Assembly (NCBI GenBank): GCA_009773515.1
Contig: WSXX01000028.1
Span: 1 to 64,000, forward strand
Direction of reading: 5' to 3'
DNA: 64,000 bases
DNA from: Bacteroidota bacterium
Lineage (GTDB): Bacteria > Bacteroidota > Bacteroidia > Bacteroidales > Lentimicrobiaceae
Under the pieces are notes generated by a model. The model saw nothing but the letters and a program-made list of their open reading frames with translations. It was not told the DNA's origin and ran no database searches. Numbering within the stretch: position 1 is the stretch's first letter; each line of letters opens with the position of its first letter. Below, piece after piece: positions 7,805-15,878 of this stretch. Made by a program: the position numbers and the translations under genes.

Positions 7805-7830
7805 CATCCCAACTCGAAATCCTAAAATCA

Positions 7831-8277
7831 ATGACAGGAAAACTACCAGACATATTTGATCAGGGTTATTTCAGTAATTTTAAATTACTGATCAAAAAGG
7901 TTTCGCCTGGGAGTTTAAACTCAACCGCAGATTTTCTAATTCTACTTCATTCTTATATTGCTGAAGCCGAAAGGGCTGGCGTTCAAAACCTGATTATTGC
8001 AGCTCCCCATGATTCATTGATGTTCAAGAGAAAAATCAAAACCTGGATAATACAATTTTTACTTCCACAAATGAAACACATCGGGGTTCAGCGGGTTGCT
8101 TTTGTAATGCAGACTGAAAATGGAACGGACAAAGAAATATCGCACATTATACTGCAAAGCCCTGAAATTGGTGTATTTATCAACATGCCTGAAGCAATCG
8201 GATGGACAATGGGATTGATTAATATGCCTGAAACAATCATATCAAGAGGCAATTACAATCAATGTTATGCCGTTTGA
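7831..8277 (+). CDS. Conserved-looking protein of unknown function
   Basis: A 148-residue soluble protein. It has no signal peptide or membrane segment. The centre has an alternating helix/strand pattern (AERAGVQNLIIAAP, then VQRVAFVMQ), which hints at a small alpha/beta fold such as a STAS/SpoIIAA-like domain, but no motif proves it. The C-terminal part carries a short repeat, FINMPEAIGW and LINMPETIIS. Its TGA (8275-8277) abuts the stop of the convergent transporter gene, so the two genes meet at TGATCA without spacing. Confidence 0.6.
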   Translation: MTGKLPDIFDQGYFSNFKLLIKKVSPGSLNSTADFLILLHSYIAEAERAGVQNLIIAAPHDSLMFKRKIKTWIIQFLLPQMKHIGVQRVAFVMQTENGTDKEISHIILQSPEIGVFINMPEAIGWTMGLINMPETIISRGNYNQCYAV

Positions 8278-9267
8278 TCAGCCTGACCTTCGCTGAAAAC
8301 GCTGAGCCATAAAACCCGTAATGGTCAATTGCATGGCATGATACAAAAGCACGGGCAACAACATAATACCTCCGCTGGCCATTCCTGCAAATAAAACGCC
8401 CGCCATCACACTTCCGTGCATCAGCGATTTGGTTGAACCACAAAACAAAGCTGCAACCAAATCCGGCTGAGGCAACTTCAATGCTTTTGCGCTCAGATTT
8501 ATCAGCACATTAACAATAATGAACAATAGCAGTAAAACTACAATCAGCGTAATTATAACCATCAGTGTAAAACCAGAAAAAAGCCCTTCGTTAAACGAAA
8601 CACAAAACGAGGTGTAAACAACGGCAAGAATAACCATCTGATCAAAGTAACGGGTAAAATTGCGGTATTCTATCGCATATTTACCAAACCATCTGTGCAG
8701 AAAAATACCGGCAAACAGAGGCAGTAAAATCTGGTAGCCCAATCGGGTAAACACAGGAGTCATATCCATTCCCGAACCGGCAGTAGCAAGAAAAAGTCCC
8801 ATCCAGAGAGGCGTTATCAGGATTCCGGCAATACTGGAAAAAGTAGCATTAAAAATGGCACCGGTTACATTTCCACCAGCCAGTGAAACCATAACCACGG
8901 CCGATGAAACTGTGGAAGGCAAAGCCGCAAGATAAAATACACCCAGCCACAATGAATAATAAAGCGTATCAGAGAACAGCCCTCTGAACATCAGCACAAT
9001 CAGTGGAAAAACAATAAAAGTAGTTGCCTGAACCAAAAGATGCAAACGCCAGTTGTTGACACAGCTTAACATCTGCGACAAACTCAGCCTGAGCCCATAA
9101 AGAAAAAATATTACAGAAATACCATAACCAGCAAACGACTTCAACGAAAAAACACCCTCAACCAGTCCGGGTGTCGGGAAGAACTTTGCCAGCACTATCA
9201 TCAGCAGCAAAGCCGGAGAAAACCAGTCAGCTTTTAATATGAATCCGGAAATAGATTTTGCGTTCAA
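8278..9267 (-). CDS. SBF-like (bile acid:sodium symporter superfamily) carrier
   Basis: A 329-residue integral membrane protein with about nine to ten hydrophobic segments. It fits the SBF-like (YfeH, PF13593) branch: FFLYGLRLSLSQM near residue 55-67, LPSTVSSAVVMVSLAGGN (about 116-133) in the discontinuous-helix region, and FCGSTKSLMHG near 274-284. The substrate is unknown, since members of this branch are mostly uncharacterised organic anion/sodium symporters. It is convergent with the preceding hypothetical gene. Repeat copy 2 lies upstream of its start. Confidence 0.85.
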   Translation of the reverse strand: MNAKSISGFILKADWFSPALLLMIVLAKFFPTPGLVEGVFSLKSFAGYGISVIFFLYGLRLSLSQMLSCVNNWRLHLLVQATTFIVFPLIVLMFRGLFSDTLYYSLWLGVFYLAALPSTVSSAVVMVSLAGGNVTGAIFNATFSSIAGILITPLWMGLFLATAGSGMDMTPVFTRLGYQILLPLFAGIFLHRWFGKYAIEYRNFTRYFDQMVILAVVYTSFCVSFNEGLFSGFTLMVIITLIVVLLLLFIIVNVLINLSAKALKLPQPDLVAALFCGSTKSLMHGSVMAGVLFAGMASGGIMLLPVLLYHAMQLTITGFMAQRFQRRSG

Positions 9268-9308
9268 GAAATTAGATTTAGGCTTGTCAAACCTACAGTT
9301 TTTTATTG

Positions 9309-9494
9309 AAAAGATAAAAGTAAAAAGGAAAAAGATAAAAGATAAAAGATAAAAGATAAAAGATAAAAGTAAAAAGATAAAAGTGAAAAGTGAAAAGATA
9401 ATAAATCCGAAAGCGTGGCAAAGTTTCTAGTCAGCACTTGACTTGATTTTAAATGGTTTTTGTATGATGCATCTTTAGTATACTCAAATCCTGA
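9309..9494. repeat. AAAGATA microsatellite plus conserved tail, copy 2
   Basis: Degenerate AAAGATA/AAAGTAA units run from 9309 to about 9403 and include five exact consecutive AAAGATA units. The conserved tail at 9429-9494 is the counterpart of 7460-7526. The element fills most of the space between the start of the SBF-like gene and the start of trmD and ends about 40 bases before trmD's -7 box. Confidence 0.7.
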
Positions 9495-9559
9495 TATTCA
9501 TATTTGCCAGCTTCCATCAACATTCCGGGATTATCGTACTTTTGCAGAAAATAATTGTA

Positions 9560-10243
9560 ATGCGCATAGACATTCTTACCATTTTTCCTGAAATGTTTCA
9601 GGGACCTTTTACCGAATCCATTATCAAAAGAGCGGTGAACAAAGGTCTGGCTGAAATCCACATTCACAACATCAGGGATTTTGCCAAAAACAAACATAAA
9701 AATGTTGATGATTATGTTTATGGCGGAAACGCAGGTATGGTAATGATGATTCAGCCGATAGCAGATTGCATTAATCACCTCAAACAGGAAAGGGAATATG
9801 ATGAAGTAATTTTCCTGACTCCCGACGGAGAAGTTCTGAATCAGGGAATTGCCAATCAACTCAGCCTGAAGCAAAATATTATTATGCTTTGCGGACATTA
9901 CAAAGGCATTGATGAAAGGATCAGGCAACATTTTATTACCAGGGAAATATCTATCGGCGATTACGTACTTTCAGGAGGTGAATTGGCTGCTGCAGTGTTG
10001 GCTGATAGCATTATCCGTTTGATTCCGGGAGTTTTGAGTGACGAGACTTCTGCCCTTTCTGATTCTTTTCAGGATGGTTTGCTAAGTCCGCCGGTTTACA
10101 CGCGCCCTGCGGAATATAACGGATGGAAAGTGCCCGATGTATTGCTTTCAGGAAATGAAAAAGAGATCATCAACTGGAATTACAATCAATCGCTTGAGCG
10201 CACCCAAACCCGGAGACCTGACCTGCTGGAAGACAAAATCTAA
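9560..10243 (+). CDS. trmD: tRNA (guanine-N1-)-methyltransferase TrmD
   Basis: A 227-residue SPOUT methyltransferase that makes m1G37 in tRNAs with SAM. Family marks are [13 protein letters not shown] at the start, the glycine-rich YGGNAGMVM, the knot region [12 protein letters not shown] and [14 protein letters not shown], and the C-terminal LSGNEKEI and RRPDLL. The ATG at 9560 gives the usual N-terminus. A longer TTG start at 9542 lies inside the -7 box TACTTTTG (9537-9544) and can be dismissed. That box implies a very short leader. Confidence 0.96.
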   Translation: MRIDILTIFPEMFQGPFTESIIKRAVNKGLAEIHIHNIRDFAKNKHKNVDDYVYGGNAGMVMMIQPIADCINHLKQEREYDEVIFLTPDGEVLNQGIANQLSLKQNIIMLCGHYKGIDERIRQHFITREISIGDYVLSGGELAAAVLADSIIRLIPGVLSDETSALSDSFQDGLLSPPVYTRPAEYNGWKVPDVLLSGNEKEIINWNYNQSLERTQTRRPDLLEDKI

Positions 10244-10257
10244 GCCAATCCTAAGCA

Positions 10258-11685
10258 TTATTTCGGCGCTTCTTCGCGACGAAAGGCAAATACAATAAAG
10301 AGCAGCGTAACAACAACTGTACCTGCCCCACCGGCTATATAGCCTGTATTAACAGGCAAACTCATTCCTTCGGGAGCAACCATAATGTAAGTTAAAACCA
10401 CAGCCGTCATAAAAACAGATGGAATCAATGTTATGATATACAGTTTATGCGTTCTTAGTAAATAAATTGTAATTGCCCAAAGTACGATAGTCGCAAGGGT
10501 TTGATTTGCCCAGGCCATGTATCTCCAGATCACTTCAAAATCAATCTGAGTAATGGCAAATCCTGCAATAAAAAGGGGAATAGTTATAATAATCCGGTTT
10601 TTAAGAGGACCTTGTTTAAATCTCAGAAAGTCAGCAACGATAAGCCGGGCACTTCTGAATGCGGTATCACCTGAAGTAATCGGGGCTGCAACCACACCGA
10701 GCAAAGCCAGCAAACCGCCAATTTTCCCCAAAAGAGAATTTGAAATTTCATTCACCACCCAGGCAGCATTTCCTTTATGCTCTGCCATTATTTCGTTCAA
10801 CTGACCTACTCCTCCAAAAAAAGCCATTCCGGCAGCAGCCCAGATAAGTGCAACTATACCTTCGGCAACCATTGCACCGTAAAAAACCCTTCGACCCAGC
10901 TTTTCGTTGGTAATGCATCTTGCCATCAAAGGCGATTGTGTGGAATGAAATCCGGAGATGGCCCCGCAGGCAACGGTAATAAATAATAGCGGAAAAACCG
11001 GGAATTTATCGGGATCAGAATGCATATTTACCAATCCATCAGGGAACGCTTCAGGAATGGTAAAACCACCGAAAATGAGTCCTCCAAGAATTCCGAAAGC
11101 CATAAAAATCAATGAAAATCCGAAAACCGGATACACCTTTCCAATGAGTTTATCCACAGGAAGCAAAGTTGCAAGGATGTAATAAATAAAAATCAAAGAA
11201 GCCCAGAAAGTAATACCCATTCCCGCAATGCTGTTCAAAATCCCGGCAGGGCCTACAACAAAAACCGCACCCACGAGCACCATCAGCAAAACTGTAAATA
11301 CCCGCATAAACTGCTTGAACCCTTTTCCAAGAAACTTTCCGACAATTTCAGGAATACTGTTGCCATTATTTCTGATGGAAAGCATACCTGAAAAATAATC
11401 ATGAACAGCCCCGGCAAAAATGTTTCCGAAAACAATCCAGAAAAAGGCAACCGGTCCCCACAAAGCTCCGGCAATTGCACCGAAAATAGGACCGAGCCCC
11501 GCAATATTCAGAAATTGTATGAGGAATATACGCCCCCACCCCATGGGAATAAAATCCACATTATCGCGAAGGGTAGTTGCCGGAGTTTCACGATTCGGGT
11601 CAACACCAAAAATCCGCTCCACAAAAGACCCATAGAGTATATACCCGACAATAAGTGCAGTAATGGATAAAATAAAGGTTATCAT
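10258..11685 (-). CDS. cstA: Carbon starvation protein A family transporter
   Basis: A 475-residue membrane protein with many hydrophobic segments, the short form of CstA. Diagnostic stretches are FGAIAGALWGP (about 68-78), the loop 'VHDYFSGMLSIRNNGNSIPE' (about 94-113), FHSTQSPLMARC (about 246-257) and ITSGDTAFRSARLI (about 336-349). Members take up peptides or pyruvate under starvation. It is convergent with trmD (14 bases apart). A -7-like TACATTTG lies on the minus strand at 11714-11721, 29 bases before the ATG. Confidence 0.92.
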   Translation of the reverse strand: MITFILSITALIVGYILYGSFVERIFGVDPNRETPATTLRDNVDFIPMGWGRIFLIQFLNIAGLGPIFGAIAGALWGPVAFFWIVFGNIFAGAVHDYFSGMLSIRNNGNSIPEIVGKFLGKGFKQFMRVFTVLLMVLVGAVFVVGPAGILNSIAGMGITFWASLIFIYYILATLLPVDKLIGKVYPVFGFSLIFMAFGILGGLIFGGFTIPEAFPDGLVNMHSDPDKFPVFPLLFITVACGAISGFHSTQSPLMARCITNEKLGRRVFYGAMVAEGIVALIWAAAGMAFFGGVGQLNEIMAEHKGNAAWVVNEISNSLLGKIGGLLALLGVVAAPITSGDTAFRSARLIVADFLRFKQGPLKNRIIITIPLFIAGFAITQIDFEVIWRYMAWANQTLATIVLWAITIYLLRTHKLYIITLIPSVFMTAVVLTYIMVAPEGMSLPVNTGYIAGGAGTVVVTLLFIVFAFRREEAPK

Positions 11686-11814
11686 AACCGGATTGAATGA
11701 ATATTAATTTGCGCAAATGTAACAGATTCGCAATACCTGACATAGTTTTATGCCGATAAATTTATTTGATTCAGCTACTCCGGAAAAATCTTAAAATTAA
11801 ATTTACAATCGGGC

Positions 11815-11846
11815 TTGTTTATTTAAAAAAAAATACCGTACATTTG
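11815..11846 (+). promoter_or_regulatory. rplS promoter
   Basis: TTG (11815-11817) is separated by 21 bases from TACATTTG (11839-11846), an exact -7 consensus. The start codon is 41 bases downstream. Confidence 0.65.
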
Positions 11847-11887
11847 CACTCATTTTTGGAAAACGCCACAATTAAATACCTAAGATA

Positions 11888-12244
11888 ATGAGCAAGAACG
11901 CATTGATGAAGTTTGTAGAGGATAATTTCGTGGAGATGAAAGAGTTACCAAGCTTCAAAGCCGGCGACACCATTACCGTACACTATAAAATCAAAGAAGG
12001 TGACAAGGAAAGGATTCAGCTATTCCAGGGCGTTGTTCTGCAACGTAACGGACAAGGAGTCTCCGAAACCTTCACAGTTCGTAAGATTTCAGGAAATACT
12101 GGTGTTGAAAGAATTTTCCCGATCGCATCTCCTTTTATCGATAAAATCGAAGTAAATAAACGAGGTGTAGTTCGCAGGGCACGCATTTTCTATCTTCGCG
12201 CCCTTAAAGGCAAAAAAGCCAGAATTAAAGAAAAAAGAGTATAA
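11888..12244 (+). CDS. rplS: 50S ribosomal protein L19
   Basis: A 118-residue protein. The SH3-like core is clear: [32 protein letters not shown], then [10 protein letters not shown], '[18 protein letters not shown]', and the basic tail [21 protein letters not shown]19 sits at the 30S/50S interface. It is transcribed alone from its own promoter and ends in a strong terminator. trmD is nearby, as in many bacteria, but cstA on the opposite strand lies between them. Confidence 0.98.
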   Translation: MSKNALMKFVEDNFVEMKELPSFKAGDTITVHYKIKEGDKERIQLFQGVVLQRNGQGVSETFTVRKISGNTGVERIFPIASPFIDKIEVNKRGVVRRARIFYLRALKGKKARIKEKRV

Positions 12245-12265
12245 TCTTTGTTTTCATAGTGTTGC

Positions 12266-12298
12266 AAAAAGGTCTGTTCTTGAAGAACAGACCTTTTT
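12266..12298 (+). terminator. Intrinsic terminator after rplS
   Basis: A perfect 15-bp stem (12266-12280 with 12284-12298) with a 3-base loop TGA ends in a T run. The other bases of the 318-base gap to the next gene hold only a -7-like TATCTTTG at 12533-12540, 22 bases before the next ATG, and no gene I can support. Confidence 0.9.
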
Positions 12299-12562
12299 GA
12301 TTTAACGCCAATTCGTTGTTAAATAACCATTTGCAGGCATTACATTTATTAACCCCTCTTACTCCATTTTAACTTTGGCTTCGCCTGCCTGACTGTGCGG
12401 CGTAATAGTTCAGGAAGAGTTGGGGGTAGATAAAAAATAATATCACTCCCTTCGACTATATAGAGACTCTTCCGGAGATTCTACTCCAAAAAGAGTCCTT
12501 CCGCTGAATTCGCGTAAGAACCTGCAAAGCCGTATCTTTGCAATAACAGCAACAGCAGGAAA

Positions 12563-14539
12563 ATGCAGGAAGAAGTTCACCGGAATATTTCTGAAATCAG
12601 GCCTATATACCTGCAAAAATTTGCCGGACGTATTGCTGTGCTGCTGATTGGCATACTTTTATTAACCGGAATAAACCATCAGCTTAAAGCTCAGGTAACA
12701 TGCAAAGACAGCACAAAGGCTGGCATTGAACGCAAAAGAAACAGAAACAACATTGGAAACAACAATGACAGCCTGACATTTGAGCATAGAAAAAAGAGCT
12801 TTGACGAATCAGAAAGGTTTTATGATAATCTGAACTCCAGAAAGCAAGATAACAGAATACTGAAGAAACTTTATCCACTTGTTTTTAAAGCACCTCCACG
12901 AAAAGAAATTTCTGACACACCTGAAATCGAAGATCAACTGCTTTTTACAGAGCACCAAGGCAAAATTATCAGGACAATACAAATCAAAAAGCTCGACATT
13001 TTCGGCACATCGGTGCATGACACTTTACTGATATCAAGAACCAGATTAGAAAACTTACTTAACAAAACCCACATCAATTCAAGTAACGCTGTCATAAAAA
13101 AATACCTGCTTATTGAAGAAGGTGAATTGCTCAATCCACGCGCCATTGCCGACAATGAAAAAGTACTGCGTGAACTGAGCATCTTTGAAGATGTGCAATT
13201 TTATATGAAAGAATCTCCAGACCAGAAAAGTGTAGATCTCATATTGGTTATAAAAGACGTATATCCTGCAGGCATTGATTTATCGATAGACAAACTCACC
13301 AGAAGCCGCGCCCGGTTTTACAACAGAAACCTATGGGGATTGGGAAATCAGATAGAGCAATCGATGGAATTTAATTCCAAAAAGAAACCTACATTCTTTT
13401 TGACCAACGGCGGATACACATTTCGCAACATTTCAGGTACATTTATCGACAGCAGAGCCTATTGGAAAGTTGGCCCTGAATCACGCGGACTGGGGCTGGA
13501 AATTACAAAAACATTCCTTACACCCGAAACCAGATTTGCCGGTGGTGCCAGAGTTGAAAACCTATGGAAAAACCAACTCTCTGACCCGGAACAAATAAAA
13601 CATGATTTCCCGTATATGTTATATGATGTTTGGATCGGATATGCACCTGTTATAAACCGGTTTGCCGGAAAAACACCGCTACGTACACAGGCATACATAA
13701 CTTCACGAATCAGCAGCTTACAATATAAATCCTTAAATCCACAACCTGACACTGTTTTCCCCGATCATTATAATTTAGAGAGAAAACTGCTCAGCATAGG
13801 TATAATAAAAAGTGGATTCGTCAGGCGAAACATGATCACTGGCTTTGGACGCACAGAAGACATTCCGGTAGGTTATCAAATTGAAACAACCTTCGGAACA
13901 GAAAATTCAGACAGAGTAAAAGGAATTTATTCAGGCCTGAAAATTGCCAGTGGGGTGAACATCAGCCACGGAGCTCATATCTTTTCTTCAGCCGGCATTG
14001 GCGGATACTGGAACAACAATAATTTCACGAACGGAACATTCAATACCAATCTGGCGTTGATTTCAAGGCTTTACAAGTACGGATCAAATAGAATAAGGAT
14101 ATACGGCACTGCATTCTATACACAGGGAATCAGCAGAACTGGACTGCAAACCCTGGAAATAACACCGGAAAGGTTCTCAAAAACCTTTTCGAACTATGAA
14201 CATACCGGACACTCCAGATTGAATATCAAAGCTGAAGCTGTGTTATTTACGCCGATTTATCTGCTGGGATTCAGGTGTGCATTTTATGGATTCAGCGAAA
14301 TAGTAATGATATCAGACAAACCCGTGCATTTATTCAAACAGCAGGCTTTACCGGCATTTGGCATAGGAATTAAAGTCAGAAATGAACACCTGGTTTTCTC
14401 TACCTTTCAGTTTGGATTTACATTTTTTCCGGTTCCGGACAACAACAACAGGCATGTAATTTTTAGTATAACTGACCAGCAATCAGCAGGACTGGAACTA
14501 TTGAGAATCAATGCTCCGAACATAATAGAGTATAGATAG
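12563..14539 (+). CDS. POTRA-domain outer membrane beta-barrel protein (BamA/TamA-like)
   Basis: A 658-residue protein with a long basic N-terminus and a hydrophobic export segment (about 22-43, ending HQLKAQ). A soluble linker follows, then one POTRA-like domain (about 130-235) beginning GKIIRTIQIKKLDIFG and containing the 'L...SIFEDVQFYM' strand-helix seen in BamA-type POTRAs. The remaining about 400 residues alternate amphipathic strands, as expected for a barrel. With only one or two POTRA repeats it is not the essential BamA. A role in outer membrane protein insertion or translocation is inferred. Confidence 0.7.
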   Translation: MQEEVHRNISEIRPIYLQKFAGRIAVLLIGILLLTGINHQLKAQVTCKDSTKAGIERKRNRNNIGNNNDSLTFEHRKKSFDESERFYDNLNSRKQDNRILKKLYPLVFKAPPRKEISDTPEIEDQLLFTEHQGKIIRTIQIKKLDIFGTSVHDTLLISRTRLENLLNKTHINSSNAVIKKYLLIEEGELLNPRAIADNEKVLRELSIFEDVQFYMKESPDQKSVDLILVIKDVYPAGIDLSIDKLTRSRARFYNRNLWGLGNQIEQSMEFNSKKKPTFFLTNGGYTFRNISGTFIDSRAYWKVGPESRGLGLEITKTFLTPETRFAGGARVENLWKNQLSDPEQIKHDFPYMLYDVWIGYAPVINRFAGKTPLRTQAYITSRISSLQYKSLNPQPDTVFPDHYNLERKLLSIGIIKSGFVRRNMITGFGRTEDIPVGYQIETTFGTENSDRVKGIYSGLKIASGVNISHGAHIFSSAGIGGYWNNNNFTNGTFNTNLALISRLYKYGSNRIRIYGTAFYTQGISRTGLQTLEITPERFSKTFSNYEHTGHSRLNIKAEAVLFTPIYLLGFRCAFYGFSEIVMISDKPVHLFKQQALPAFGIGIKVRNEHLVFSTFQFGFTFFPVPDNNNRHVIFSITDQQSAGLELLRINAPNIIEYR

Positions 14540-14587
14540 AGTAATTTATCAACGCTTAATCTTCTCCCAATCAGCCTTGATTACCGG

Positions 14588-15043
14588 TTAATAAACATCA
14601 AGAATTTCCAATTTCTTACCATTAAACACAACTGTATCTCCGGCTTTTTTTTCCTTCACTGCCTGTGCAAAAGGAACACTGGCAGAAATGGCGTAATAAT
14701 CACCTACGCCATCCATATCAATTTTACCGATTCCAATGGAAATAAAGACCTTTTGAACAGGTGTAATTACGATAGAACCGAATCCGCCGAATTCACATAC
14801 CCGGGTCAGATCAATCCTGTCGAGCAGACCAATTTCATTCTGCACACGTTCAAGTTGTTGTGCCAGCATATCTCTCCGGGTGAGTAATTGCGCCCTGTAT
14901 GAATCATATCTGTCTTTGGGCTGCCCATATTCATTTGCACTTTGCTGAGCATCAGCAATTGCAGCCAGAAGATTTGTTTCGGTCTCGGTTTTTATACTTT
15001 TGCAAACCATTACAAGCTTCTTCTTAAAATCAAGCTTCTCCAT
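14588..15043 (-). CDS. GreA/GreB-like transcription factor
   Basis: A 151-residue protein. Residues about 1-85 form an alpha-helical, probably coiled-coil N-terminus (LLTRRDMLAQQLERVQNEI), and 95-151 match the GreA/GreB C-terminal FKBP-like domain (FGSIVITPVQKVFISIGIG, then 'YYAISASVPFAQAVKEKKAGD', then GKKLEILDVY). True Gre factors rescue backtracked RNA polymerase. The acidic tip of the helical hairpin is not evident, so it may bind RNA polymerase without cleavage activity. The ATG at 15043 is used, since upstream in-frame codons give no family sequence. Confidence 0.7.
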   Translation of the reverse strand: MEKLDFKKKLVMVCKSIKTETETNLLAAIADAQQSANEYGQPKDRYDSYRAQLLTRRDMLAQQLERVQNEIGLLDRIDLTRVCEFGGFGSIVITPVQKVFISIGIGKIDMDGVGDYYAISASVPFAQAVKEKKAGDTVVFNGKKLEILDVY

Positions 15044-15195
15044 AACATCAATTTTTGTAAATATATGAAATTTTCCCCTTGATTTACATTTTGCTGTTGT
15101 TTTAATTTCAGACAATCAAAGGCAGATGTAAAATCATTATAATGCAGCAATAAGTTGTCATAATAGCCTAATTTTGCAACTCTAAAATATTTATC

Positions 15196-15717
15196 ATGGA
15201 AAATCCCCAGAATGACCCTGTTTATTCCAGACAGGTACTTGAGCTGCTGACTGTTGCAAATGAATACTGCATGTTTGCTGAGAAAGCAGATGAATATTCT
15301 AAAAATGACATTGTCAATTATTTCAGGCATATACTTCCATTGTTGTATATAAAAGGATCGGTACTTAAACCAATAGCTGTTGAATTTCCGGATGATGCAG
15401 AGAGATTCCTGACCGAAGAATCATGGGAATTGATATTCAACACATTAAGAAATAAGCTTTACCCTGATGACAGTTTTTGGACTTTTCAGGAAATCGGCGC
15501 ATCAAATACCGATGTTGTCAAAGCAAGTTTAGCGGAATGCCTGGCAGATATTTATCAGGATCTGAAAGATTTTGTGATGCTTTATCAAAAAAACCGGCAC
15601 AGTTCACGCGAGAATGCAGTTGCAGAAATCTCAAGGTTATTCAGAGATCATTACGGAGAAATAATAACCAAAGCCCTTCCCGCACTTCATCAGCTTGAAC
15701 TCAGGCGGATCGACTAA
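15196..15717 (+). CDS. DUF5063 domain protein
   Basis: A 173-residue, all-helical soluble protein with no signal peptide. It shows the DUF5063 pattern common in Bacteroidota: 'VLELLTVANEYCMFAEKADE' at about 14-33, FRHILPLLYIKGS, and 'ASLAECLADIYQDLKDFVML' at about 115-134. The function is unknown. It is divergent from the Gre-like gene. A -7-like TAATTTTG lies at 15169-15176, 20 bases before the start. Confidence 0.8.
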   Translation: MENPQNDPVYSRQVLELLTVANEYCMFAEKADEYSKNDIVNYFRHILPLLYIKGSVLKPIAVEFPDDAERFLTEESWELIFNTLRNKLYPDDSFWTFQEIGASNTDVVKASLAECLADIYQDLKDFVMLYQKNRHSSRENAVAEISRLFRDHYGEIITKALPALHQLELRRID

Positions 15718-15878
15718 CCGATAACTAAAACCCGCTTCCATACATTCCGGGAAAATGGCATCCGGCATGGTTATGGAATTATGCTCATATCAATTATAAA
15801 AATCAGCAGCAGATTTTCGTTTACATCGAAAAATAGGATAATTTTGCCTATTTATAATCCTTCTAAATAATTTCAGCA

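Noticed and set aside
9542..9544. TTG as the trmD start
   Set aside because: The TTG is part of the -7 box TACTTTTG, so it lies upstream of the expected transcription start; ATG 9560 matches the family N-terminus.
9449..9931. A 160-codon frame on the minus strand opposite trmD
   Set aside because: It is antisense to trmD and has no conserved features.
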